From Synechococcus sp. LA31 (GTDB lineage Bacteria; Cyanobacteriota; Cyanobacteriia; PCC-6307; Cyanobiaceae): a stretch of 64,000 nucleotides of DNA. The DNA lies in NCBI RefSeq assembly GCF_018502385.1, contig NZ_CP075523.1, positions 806,001 to 870,000 of the forward strand, given 5' to 3'. Shown in pieces: positions 29,254 through 36,786 of the stretch (positions are counted from its first letter, which is position 1; each line of letters starts with the position of its first letter). The notes beneath the pieces are model-generated. The model had not been told where the DNA came from. It saw only the letters and a list, made by a program, of their open reading frames with translations, and made no database searches. The translations under genes and the position numbers were made by a program.

Positions 29254-29610
29254 TCAGGACTGATGCCCAGCGATCAGTTCAGCGTTGGCCGAGGGCAGCT
29301 CCTCTTGCAGCGTGCGCAGGGCCAAATGAGCTGCGTAACGGCGCGTGATGTCACCGATGAGGTGTTGGAGAGAACGGCAGCGGCCCAGCTGCTGGAGATC
29401 GCCCACCAAGGCGAACCGACCAGTGGCGTCACGCCGCCAACCGAGCCAGAGCCCATCTGGTAACTGCGTGCGCAAGCTCACAGCTTCCTGTTGATCGGCA
29501 AAACCAGTGAGGAATCCGCCCCGCACCACCGGTAGCTCCAGATCATCAAGCGCCTTGAGCAAAACGTCCTCCTCGCGGAGCACGGTTGGCAGGATGGAGA
29601 GATGGGACAT
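29254..29610 (-). CDS. Ycf35-like DUF1257 protein
   Basis: A 118-aa protein starting MSHLSILPTVLREEDVLL, matching the DUF1257/Ycf35 family found in cyanobacteria and algal plastids. Function unknown. The conserved start MSHLS, a central GGFLTGFADQQEAV and a C-terminal RRYAAHLALRTLQEEL are seen. An in-frame extension to 29685 exists but overlaps purN. The start codon of purN (29602, plus strand) lies inside the first nine bases of this gene, so both promoters must lie within the neighbouring coding regions, or purN really starts further in. Confidence 0.83.
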   Translation of the reverse strand: MSHLSILPTVLREEDVLLKALDDLELPVVRGGFLTGFADQQEAVSLRTQLPDGLWLGWRRDATGRFALVGDLQQLGRCRSLQHLIGDITRRYAAHLALRTLQEELPSANAELIAGHQS

Positions 29611-30285
29611 GGCCCGACGCCCGTTCATCAGAACGTTAGCGAGCACAACCAGGCGATCCAGTGGCCATTGCCACAGGAGTTTCAAGGCAGCGGGGAGACC
29701 TGTCTGCGGCTGGGCGTGCTGGCCTCAGGATCAGGTAGCAATTTTGAAGCTCTGGCGCAGGCCTGCCAGAGCGGCCAGCTCGCCGCCAACGTGTGCCAAC
29801 TGGTGGTCAACAACCCCGGCTGCGGGGCCAGAGAGCGCGCCGAGCGACTGGGCATCCCATGCATCGTGCATGACCACCGTGGCTTCAGCAGCCGCGAAGC
29901 GCTGGACCAAGCACTAATCGACAGCTTCCGACGTGCCCAGGTTGATCTGGTGGTGATGGCGGGCTGGATGCGCATCGTGACCGAGCGGCTGATCGATGCC
30001 TTTCCGGAACGGTTAGTGAACATCCACCCTTCACTGCTGCCGAGCTTCAGAGGCGCCCGAGCCATTGAACAGGCCCTCTCCGCCGGCGTGAGAATTACCG
30101 GCTGCACGGCCCATCTGGTGAGCCTGGAGGTTGATACGGGACCCATCCTCGTGCAGGCTGCCGTACCTGTGCTGGATGGCGACACTCTGCAGACGCTGGC
30201 GGCCCGGATCCATCGGCAAGAACACAAAATCTTGCCCCACGCCGTGCAGCTCGCAGCTCACCGCCTGGCGTTGCTCTCACCCTGA
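29602..30285 (+). CDS. purN: Phosphoribosylglycinamide formyltransferase
   Basis: Third step of purine synthesis: formyl transfer from 10-formyl-THF to GAR. 227 aa from the ATG at 29602, but the recognisable enzyme begins at about residue 36 (LRLGVLASGSGSNFEAL). Catalytic block: NIHPSLLPSF (Asn-x-His), and the Asp of VDTGPILVQAAV; also VMAGWMRIVTERLID. The extra 35 N-terminal residues and the overlap with the divergent Ycf35 gene make a later start possible, for example the TTG at 29668. Confidence 0.92.
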   Translation: MGHGPTPVHQNVSEHNQAIQWPLPQEFQGSGETCLRLGVLASGSGSNFEALAQACQSGQLAANVCQLVVNNPGCGARERAERLGIPCIVHDHRGFSSREALDQALIDSFRRAQVDLVVMAGWMRIVTERLIDAFPERLVNIHPSLLPSFRGARAIEQALSAGVRITGCTAHLVSLEVDTGPILVQAAVPVLDGDTLQTLAARIHRQEHKILPHAVQLAAHRLALLSP

Positions 30286-30290
30286 GGCCA

Positions 30291-31355
30291 TCAGGGATAG
30301 AAGGGCAGCAGCGGCAAGCCTGTCTCCGCCGGAAGCCCGGCCATCAGATTCAGGCACTGCACCCCTTGGCCAGCCTGGCCTTTGACCATGTTGTCGATGG
30401 CACTCATCACAATCACCTGACCGGTGCGCCTGTCCACCTGAACCGAGAGCAGGGCTTTGTTGGTCTGACGCACCCACTTGGTGGAGGGGTAGGTGCCCAC
30501 AGGCAACACCTGAACGCAGGGAGCATGGCGATAGGCAGCCTCCAGCAGGGTGGTGAGGTCGTCGGCAGTGAGACCGGGATCGCGCAAGCGGCCATACACC
30601 GTGGCCAGCAGACCCCGCACCATCGGGATCAGGTGGGGCGTGAACTGCAACTGGATAGAACGGCCAGCGGCACGGCTGCTCAGTTGTTCGATTTCGCTCG
30701 TATGGCGATGGCCCACCACGCCATACGGGGCCACACCCTCTGAGGCTTCAGCCAAAAGAAGATTCTCCTTGGCTGCACGTCCCCCGCCGCTGGTGCCTGT
30801 CTTGGCATCAACCACGATGCCGGCTGTTTCAATCAGGCCCTGCTTCAACAGTGGGGTGAGCGCCAACAAACTCGCGGTGGGGAAACACCCCGGCGCCGCC
30901 ACCAGTCGAGCGGTTGCGATGCGCTCACGTTCCCATTCCACCAAGCCGTACACGGCTTCGGCGCAGAGTTCACTGTCGTTGCGAGGGAACGCGCGAGCTT
31001 CAGAGGCATAGACCTCTTTCCACTGATCGAGAGCGCTGTAGCGATAGTCGGCGGAGAGATCCACCACCTTCACGCCGCGCTCCAACAGAGGCGGCACCAG
31101 CGTGGAAGCCAAGCCATTGGGAAGGCTCAGCACCGCGAAATCGGCGGCTTCGGCGATCGCCGCTGGATCCGGGGTCTGCACCACGGGATCACCCGGCAAC
31201 GGCAGAAATGGGGTGAGCTCGCTCCAGCGTTTGCCGCTGCTGCGCTCACCACCCAGAAAGCTCACCTGCAGTTCGGGGTGGCCCTGCAGCAGCCGCAGCG
31301 TCTGCAGTCCGCCATACCCGGAGGCACCGATCACCGCAACGCGCTTGCTGGCCAT
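30291..31355 (-). CDS. argC: N-acetyl-gamma-glutamyl-phosphate reductase
   Basis: NADPH-dependent third step of arginine synthesis. 354 aa from the ATG at 31355 (MASKRVAVIGASGYGG). The Rossmann fold glycines (VIGASGYGGLQTLR), the catalytic cysteine in VAAPGCFPTASLLALTPL and GHRHTSEIEQ give a firm call. Convergent with purN (five bases between stops) and divergent from ribBA. Confidence 0.96.
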   Translation of the reverse strand: MASKRVAVIGASGYGGLQTLRLLQGHPELQVSFLGGERSSGKRWSELTPFLPLPGDPVVQTPDPAAIAEAADFAVLSLPNGLASTLVPPLLERGVKVVDLSADYRYSALDQWKEVYASEARAFPRNDSELCAEAVYGLVEWERERIATARLVAAPGCFPTASLLALTPLLKQGLIETAGIVVDAKTGTSGGGRAAKENLLLAEASEGVAPYGVVGHRHTSEIEQLSSRAAGRSIQLQFTPHLIPMVRGLLATVYGRLRDPGLTADDLTTLLEAAYRHAPCVQVLPVGTYPSTKWVRQTNKALLSVQVDRRTGQVIVMSAIDNMVKGQAGQGVQCLNLMAGLPAETGLPLLPFYP

Positions 31356-31391
31356 GGCGGAATGTCTGGAACGGCAGATCGTACCGGGCTC

Positions 31392-31397
31392 TATAAA
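31392..31397 (+). promoter_or_regulatory. Possible -10 element before ribBA
   Basis: TATAAA lies about 50 bases upstream of the ribBA start in the 92-base argC-ribBA gap. A clear -35 box is not visible at the right spacing, so this is a weak call based on the hexamer and its position alone. Confidence 0.3.
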
Positions 31398-31447
31398 AGT
31401 GTCTGCGACCCGGGCCAGAAGGCCTTCCGCCCCTGAACCAAGCCGCA

Positions 31448-33055
31448 TTGGAATTCGACACCATCGCCGATGGACTGGCTGCCATCCGCAATGGCGAGAT
31501 GGTGGTGGTGGTCGACGACGAAAACCGCGAAAACGAAGGCGACCTGATCTGCGCCGCCCAGTTCGCCACGCCCGAGCAGATCAACTTCATGGCCACGGAG
31601 GCACGGGGCCTGATCTGTCTGGCGATGGAGGGAGAACGCCTCGATGCGCTCGATCTGCCCCTGATGGTGGATCGCAACACCGACAGCAACCAGACCGCCT
31701 TCACCGTCAGCGTGGACGCCGGTCCGGAGAACGGCGTCAGCACGGGCATCTCCGCTGAAGACCGTGCTCGCACGATCCAGGTGGCCATTCATCCAGCCAC
31801 CCGGCCAGCCGATCTACGCCGCCCTGGCCACATCTTTCCGCTGCGTGCGAAGCAGGGTGGGGTGTTGAAAAGGGCCGGACATACCGAGGCCGCTGTGGAT
31901 TTAGCACGCCTCTCCGGCCTCTACCCGGCTGGGGTGATCTGCGAAATCCAGAATGCGGATGGCTCCATGGCGCGACTGCCGCAGCTGGTGCAATACGCCC
32001 AGCAACACGGCTTGCGCCTGATCAACATCGCCGATCTGATCCGTTACCGCCTCGATACTGAACGGTTTGTGCGGCGTCAAGCAGAGGCCTCACTCCCCAG
32101 CGCATTTGGCAGCTTCCGGGCGATTGGTTACCGCAACGAACTCGACGGCAGCGAACACGTGGCCATCGTGAAGGGCACTCCAGAACAGGCCGAGGGGGCG
32201 GTCTTGGTGAGGGTGCATAGCGAATGCCTCACCGGCGATGCCTTTGGCTCATTGCGCTGCGATTGTCGACCGCAGCTCGAGGCGGCGCTCCGCATGATCG
32301 ATGCTGCCGGCGACGGGGTCGTGGTCTACCTGCGTCAGGAGGGGCGCGGGATTGGCCTGATCAACAAACTGCGGGCCTACTCCCTACAGGATGGGGGCTT
32401 AGACACGGTGGAGGCCAACGAGCATCTCGGCTTCCCGGCTGACCTGCGCAATTACGGGGTAGGAGCACAAATCCTCAGCGACCTGGGGGTTCACCGCCTG
32501 CGCTTGATTACCAACAATCCACGCAAGATCGCGGGTCTCGGTGGTTATGGCCTGCAAGTCGAAGATCGCGTGCCACTGGTGATGGATCCCAGCCAGCACA
32601 ACGCCGCTTACCTGCAGACCAAGCAGACCAAGCTTGGCCATCTCATGGATGGAGCTGGCATGGGGCCCGCGGCCGTTCTGGCCTGGACCAGCGCCGCAGA
32701 GCATGCCCCCACAGGCGATATCAAGGCAGCCCACTTCCAAGAGTTACGCGACTGGTGCGGCGCTCAAGATCTGGAACTCGAGCTGGAGGAGCATTCGCGT
32801 GTGCTGGCCCTGCTCAATCAGCCTGATCTAGCGGTGCTGGTGGCCAGCGGCGAGGCAGCGCAATTAGCCCAGATGCTGCACACCATGGCCGCCTGGCCTC
32901 ACACCGGCAGTGTGAGCCTGCTGCTGGCGCCCGACAGCCAGCGCACTGTGCACCCCAGCAACACGCTGGAGGCCGAGCGTCGGCCTCTGATGGAGCTACA
33001 GGCAAAACGCCCGCAGCTCCGGGTGGATGCCGGCACCCTCATGCGCTGGAGCTGA
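31448..33055 (+). CDS. ribBA: Bifunctional DHBP synthase / GTP cyclohydrolase II with C-terminal extension
   Basis: Provides both precursors of riboflavin. The N-terminal RibB domain (about 1-200) has [12 protein letters not shown] and [26 protein letters not shown]. The RibA domain (about 205-395) has the zinc-cysteine set [18 protein letters not shown] and [23 protein letters not shown]. The start is TTG at 31448 ([15 protein letters not shown]). The protein is 535 aa; the two domains end near residue 395, leaving about 135 residues of unknown function ([26 protein letters not shown] region). Confidence 0.95.
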   Translation: MEFDTIADGLAAIRNGEMVVVVDDENRENEGDLICAAQFATPEQINFMATEARGLICLAMEGERLDALDLPLMVDRNTDSNQTAFTVSVDAGPENGVSTGISAEDRARTIQVAIHPATRPADLRRPGHIFPLRAKQGGVLKRAGHTEAAVDLARLSGLYPAGVICEIQNADGSMARLPQLVQYAQQHGLRLINIADLIRYRLDTERFVRRQAEASLPSAFGSFRAIGYRNELDGSEHVAIVKGTPEQAEGAVLVRVHSECLTGDAFGSLRCDCRPQLEAALRMIDAAGDGVVVYLRQEGRGIGLINKLRAYSLQDGGLDTVEANEHLGFPADLRNYGVGAQILSDLGVHRLRLITNNPRKIAGLGGYGLQVEDRVPLVMDPSQHNAAYLQTKQTKLGHLMDGAGMGPAAVLAWTSAAEHAPTGDIKAAHFQELRDWCGAQDLELELEEHSRVLALLNQPDLAVLVASGEAAQLAQMLHTMAAWPHTGSVSLLLAPDSQRTVHPSNTLEAERRPLMELQAKRPQLRVDAGTLMRWS

Positions 33056-33067
33056 GGGCCGGAGGCA

Positions 33068-33508
33068 TCAGTCCTGGATGGTGACGCTGGTGATGCGACT
33101 GCCGTTCTTCAACGCCTGGACCACATCCATGTTGCCGGTATGGCCAAACACGGTGTGGACGCCATCAAGGTGGGGCTGGGCCTCATGGCAGATATAAAAC
33201 TGCGATCCGCCGGTGTTACGGCCGGCGTGGGCCATGGCCAAGGTGCCGGACTGATGCTTCTGGCTGTTGATCTCGCAGTCAATTTGGTAGCCGGGGCCGC
33301 CAGTGCCGGCCATGCCACGGGCTCCTTCGCGGCTGTTCGGGCAGCCGCCTTGGGCCATGAAGCCAGGAATCACACGGTGGAAGGCCAGGCCGTCATAGAA
33401 GCCGTCCTTGGCCAGCTTCACGAAGTTGGCCACGGTGTTGGGCGCATCGGCTTCGAACAGGTCCAGTTCGATCGTGCCGGCGTCGGTCACCATCACGGCT
33501 TTGGTCAC
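33068..33508 (-). CDS. Cyclophilin-type peptidyl-prolyl cis-trans isomerase
   Basis: A compact 146-aa cytosolic cyclophilin that speeds proline isomerisation. Start GTG at 33508 ([17 protein letters not shown]). Family residues: [15 protein letters not shown] (active-site Arg), [19 protein letters not shown] and [14 protein letters not shown]. No signal peptide. Convergent with ribBA, twelve bases between stops; divergent from mtnP. Confidence 0.95.
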   Translation of the reverse strand: MTKAVMVTDAGTIELDLFEADAPNTVANFVKLAKDGFYDGLAFHRVIPGFMAQGGCPNSREGARGMAGTGGPGYQIDCEINSQKHQSGTLAMAHAGRNTGGSQFYICHEAQPHLDGVHTVFGHTGNMDVVQALKNGSRITSVTIQD

Positions 33509-33577
33509 GGGGGAAGCAAACGCAAACAGGTTTCAGTATGGGCTCTCCGGTAGAAGGGTTGCAGGCGCTAACGACCC

Positions 33578-34489
33578 ATGGCTTCTCCAAATGGCGTGAA
33601 CCTCGCGCAGGCCCGTCTCGGCGTATTGGGGGGCAGTGGTCTCTACGCCATGGAAGGGCTGGAGAACGTGCGGGAAATAACCGTTGACACCCCCTTTGGC
33701 ACACCCTCCGACAGCCTGCGCCTGGGAACGCTGGGCGGCATGGAGGTGGTCTTCCTCGCCCGCCATGGGCGCCACCACACGTTTCTGCCGAGCGAAGTGC
33801 CTTACCAGGCGAACATCTGGGCGATGCGTTCGCTGGGGGTGCGCTGGATCCTGTCGCCTTCGGCGGTGGGTTCCCTGCAGGAGGCGGTGAAACCGCTCGA
33901 CATGGTCGTACCGGATCAATTCATTGATCGCACCCACCGGCGCCCGATCAGCTTTTTTGGCGACGGCGCCGTGGCTCATGTAGCGTTAGCGGATCCCTTC
34001 TGCCAGAGCCTCAGCCGTCTACTGGCCGATGTGGCCGACAGCTTGATGCCTGAGGGCCGCAGTCTGCATCGCGGCGGCACGTATCTCTGCATGGAGGGTC
34101 CGGCCTTCTCCACGCGCGCGGAATCCAACCTCTACCGCAGCTGGGGTTGCACGGTGATCGGCATGACGAACCACACCGAAGCCCGCCTGGCGCGTGAAGC
34201 CGAGATCGCCTACGCCACGCTCGCCATGGCGACCGATTACGACTGCTGGTATGCCGACCACGACAGCGTGACGGTGGAGATGGTGATCGGCAATCTGCGC
34301 GCCAATGCCGCACTGGCCACCCAAATCGTGCGCACGACGGCCGAGCGCATCGCGGCACAACGGCCTGCGAGCCATGCCCACAACGCACTCAGGGATGCCC
34401 TGATGACTCCCAAAGACCAGGTGCCGGCAGCTGCACGCCGCAAGCTTGACCTGTTCACCCAGCCCTATTGGGGCTCATTCGAGGGCTAG
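33578..34489 (+). CDS. mtnP: S-methyl-5'-thioadenosine phosphorylase
   Basis: Splits methylthioadenosine to adenine and methylthioribose 1-phosphate for methionine salvage. 303 aa. Motifs: LGVLGGSGLYAMEGL, FLARHGRHHTFLPSEVPYQANIWAM, and the substrate loop IGMTNHTEARLAREAEIAYATLAM with ATDYDCW. 15-base tail-to-tail overlap with murQ. Confidence 0.93.
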   Translation: MASPNGVNLAQARLGVLGGSGLYAMEGLENVREITVDTPFGTPSDSLRLGTLGGMEVVFLARHGRHHTFLPSEVPYQANIWAMRSLGVRWILSPSAVGSLQEAVKPLDMVVPDQFIDRTHRRPISFFGDGAVAHVALADPFCQSLSRLLADVADSLMPEGRSLHRGGTYLCMEGPAFSTRAESNLYRSWGCTVIGMTNHTEARLAREAEIAYATLAMATDYDCWYADHDSVTVEMVIGNLRANAALATQIVRTTAERIAAQRPASHAHNALRDALMTPKDQVPAAARRKLDLFTQPYWGSFEG

Positions 34490-35386
34490 GCGCAAATCAT
34501 CACCACTGCGTGCCAGTAAGGCGCGGGCATCCGCCGGGCTGAGCGCGCGGCGGGCCATCAACAGCGCCACCTTGACTGAACCGTCGCTGGCAGCAAGCAA
34601 CTCACGGGCCAGGCGCCTCTCCACCCCAGCCAAGTCGGCCAGGATTCGCAGCGCTCGGTCCTCGAGCTTGCTGTTGGTCACCGCCACGTCAACCATGCGG
34701 TTGCCGTACACCTTTCCCAGCCGCACCATCACACCCGTGCTGAGGATGTTCAGCGCCATCTTGGTAGCCGTTCCGGCCTTCAGGCGCGTGGAACCGGTGA
34801 GCACCTCAGGGCCGGTGATCAGGCGGATGTCGATGTCGCAAGGCATGGGCACCTGTTCGGCTGGCACGCAGGCCATGGCAATGCTCAGAGCATTGAGGCT
34901 GCGTGCATGGCTCAGGCCGCCATGCACATAGGGCGTCGTACCACCCGCAGCGATGCCCACCAGAACATCTTGCCCATTGAATCCACGGGCCCTGAGGTCC
35001 TCGGCCGCGGCTTCCAAACGATCCTCGAGACCTTCTGAACTCCGCAGCAGCGCTGGCGGGCCACCGGCGAGCACCCCTTGCACGAGCGCTGGATCACTAC
35101 AAAAGGTTGGCGGACATTCCGCCGCATCCAACACAGCCAGCCTGCCCGAGGTGCCCGCTCCCAGATAAAAAAGGCGGCCGCCGCAACGCAGCCGTTCGGC
35201 GATGGCATCAATGGCCTTGGCCAGGGCGTCTGCGGCTTGAGCCACAGCCTGCTGAGGCCGAAGATCCTCTTGAACAAACACATCCACAAGGGCTGCGGTG
35301 CTCAAGGTGTCGAGCGCATTGCTGTTGGGATTGGCCTGTTCGGTCAGGAGATGGCCCCGCTGCACATCACCGAAGGAACCGCTCAC
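34475..35386 (-). CDS. murQ: N-acetylmuramic acid 6-phosphate etherase
   Basis: Cytosolic SIS-domain enzyme that removes lactate from MurNAc-6-phosphate during peptidoglycan recycling; 303 aa. Start GTG at 35386, overlapping the previous gene's TGA (GTGA). Motifs: FYLGAGTSGRLAVLDAAECPPTF and VLVGIAAGGTTPYVHGGL, with TGSTRLKAGTATKMALN. No sugar PTS or other recycling gene adjacent. Confidence 0.93.
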   Translation of the reverse strand: MSGSFGDVQRGHLLTEQANPNSNALDTLSTAALVDVFVQEDLRPQQAVAQAADALAKAIDAIAERLRCGGRLFYLGAGTSGRLAVLDAAECPPTFCSDPALVQGVLAGGPPALLRSSEGLEDRLEAAAEDLRARGFNGQDVLVGIAAGGTTPYVHGGLSHARSLNALSIAMACVPAEQVPMPCDIDIRLITGPEVLTGSTRLKAGTATKMALNILSTGVMVRLGKVYGNRMVDVAVTNSKLEDRALRILADLAGVERRLARELLAASDGSVKVALLMARRALSPADARALLARSGDDLRLALE

Positions 35387-35805
35387 AGCAGACCCTCAAG
35401 CCGCCGGCGGAAGTCTTCCAGTTCTGCATTGCCGGTATTGATGGGGTCGTCTTCAACCCGCGGGTCGCCAGCCTGGCTCGGCTCGTCCTGCTCACGCCAA
35501 GAGCTCACGTCCATGTTTTTCTCAGGTGGCGCGATCAGCAGCCGGTCTTCAGGGGTCTGGGGTAGGAAACCCGCTGGCACGTAACGCGCCTCGTATCCCG
35601 CGCTGCTGCAGAACTCCTCCATCTCGCCGCGGTCGATCGCCTCAACGCTGGGAGGGGGAAAGTCCTGGGCTTCCAGCAAACCTGCGTAGCGTTCAGCGTC
35701 GTCACGGTCTTCAAACAACAGCACCACAGTGGCGCCGTTCAGCTCCAGAGAGTGGATGCCCTCGTTGTCGCTGCCGGCATCGAACAGCAGGACGTGAACC
35801 GACAT
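35383..35805 (-). CDS. DUF3110 family protein
   Basis: A 140-aa soluble, acidic protein beginning MSVHVLLFDAGSDNEGIHSL at the ATG at 35805; a GTG 18 bases upstream is also in frame. It matches the cyanobacterial DUF3110 pattern: a VVLLFEDRDDAERYAGLLEAQ segment, then YEARYVPAGFLPQTPEDRL and an acidic, probably disordered tail. Function unknown. A much longer in-frame extension runs over the DnaJ-like gene and is rejected. TGA overlaps the murQ GTG by four bases, so murQ translation is probably coupled to it. Confidence 0.82.
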   Translation of the reverse strand: MSVHVLLFDAGSDNEGIHSLELNGATVVLLFEDRDDAERYAGLLEAQDFPPPSVEAIDRGEMEEFCSSAGYEARYVPAGFLPQTPEDRLLIAPPEKNMDVSSWREQDEPSQAGDPRVEDDPINTGNAELEDFRRRLEGLL

Positions 35806-35854
35806 CAGAATGCGATTGCTCACGCTCAGTGTCTCACCCGTAGCCCGCCATCGC

Positions 35855-36781
35855 TCATGACCGTTCACCATCGAGGTCGGCGGCCAACTGCTGCAACCGG
35901 GCATAGAGAGCTTCTTCCGCCTCGGTGAGCGCGCTGGGAACCACGATGCGAATCTCAACGAGCTGGTCGCCGCGTTGGTCCGCGTGTTGTAGGCCGCGAC
36001 CCCGCAATCGCAGCAGGCGACCACTGGATGATCCAGGCGGAACCCGCAACTGCACAGGCCCATCCAGGGTGGGCACCACCACGGAACACCCCAGGGCCCC
36101 CTCCGCAGGGGAGAGATCGAGCTGGTAGAGCACCCGCAAACCATCAATGCGCAGGTCATCGGACGTGCGCACGCGCAGTTGCAGAAAGTGATCGGCTCCA
36201 CCGGGAGCGACCCCTTCCAGCCGCAGGCGCCAACCATCACCCGCCATCGCAGGGGTCCACACCTCAACGCTGGTGCCATCGGGAAGATCGAGTTCGACCC
36301 GCTGCCCCTGCAGAGCTTGTTCTGGTGTGAGCTCTACCAGGGATTCACAGTCAGTGCTCGCCATCACCGGCGGCGGCGGTGGCGGTGCTGTGGTCACATC
36401 GGCTCGCGGCTGCGTCGCAGGCTCCGGTGATGTAGCCGGCCTGGGCGTATGCCGCCGACGTGGAGGCCCGAACAGCTCATCCACGTAGTCGTGAAAGTCA
36501 GGAAAGCCATGGGCGAAGGGATCCAGACCCGCCGCAGCGGCCTGAGCCGTATCAAGCCCTTGTTCCCACTGCTGACGAAGCAATGGATCGCTGAGAACGG
36601 CATAGGCCTCGTTGACAGCCTTGAATTGCTCTTCGGCGTGGGGATCGTTGCCGTTGAGGTCTGGATGCCAGCGGCGAGCCTGCTGGCGGAAGGCTCGTTT
36701 AAGGGCCTGAGAATCCGCACCAGGCTCTAACCCGAGCACAACCCAATGGTTCACCGCTGAGGCCTGTGAGGCAGTGGACAC
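35855..36781 (-). CDS. DnaJ-like co-chaperone (CbpA/DnaJ class)
   Basis: A 308-aa J-domain protein. The N-terminal J domain has VLGLEPGADSQALKRAFRQQARRWHPDLN, with the HPD triplet needed to stimulate DnaK ATPase. After a Pro-rich linker (residues about 110-145), a C-terminal DnaJ-type substrate domain follows (LVELTPEQALQGQ, VPPGSSSGRLLRLRGRGLQ). It has no Cys-rich zinc domain, so it is a type II J protein. Start GTG at 36781, five bases after dnaK's stop on the same strand, so a dnaK-dnaJ unit. Confidence 0.89.
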   Translation of the reverse strand: MSTASQASAVNHWVVLGLEPGADSQALKRAFRQQARRWHPDLNGNDPHAEEQFKAVNEAYAVLSDPLLRQQWEQGLDTAQAAAAGLDPFAHGFPDFHDYVDELFGPPRRRHTPRPATSPEPATQPRADVTTAPPPPPPVMASTDCESLVELTPEQALQGQRVELDLPDGTSVEVWTPAMAGDGWRLRLEGVAPGGADHFLQLRVRTSDDLRIDGLRVLYQLDLSPAEGALGCSVVVPTLDGPVQLRVPPGSSSGRLLRLRGRGLQHADQRGDQLVEIRIVVPSALTEAEEALYARLQQLAADLDGERS

Positions 36782-36786
36782 CGAGA

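Noticed and set aside
35806-36279. N-terminal extension of the DUF3110 gene
   Set aside because: Overlaps the DnaJ-like gene and is Cys/Trp-rich nonsense; the protein plainly begins at MSVHVLLF.
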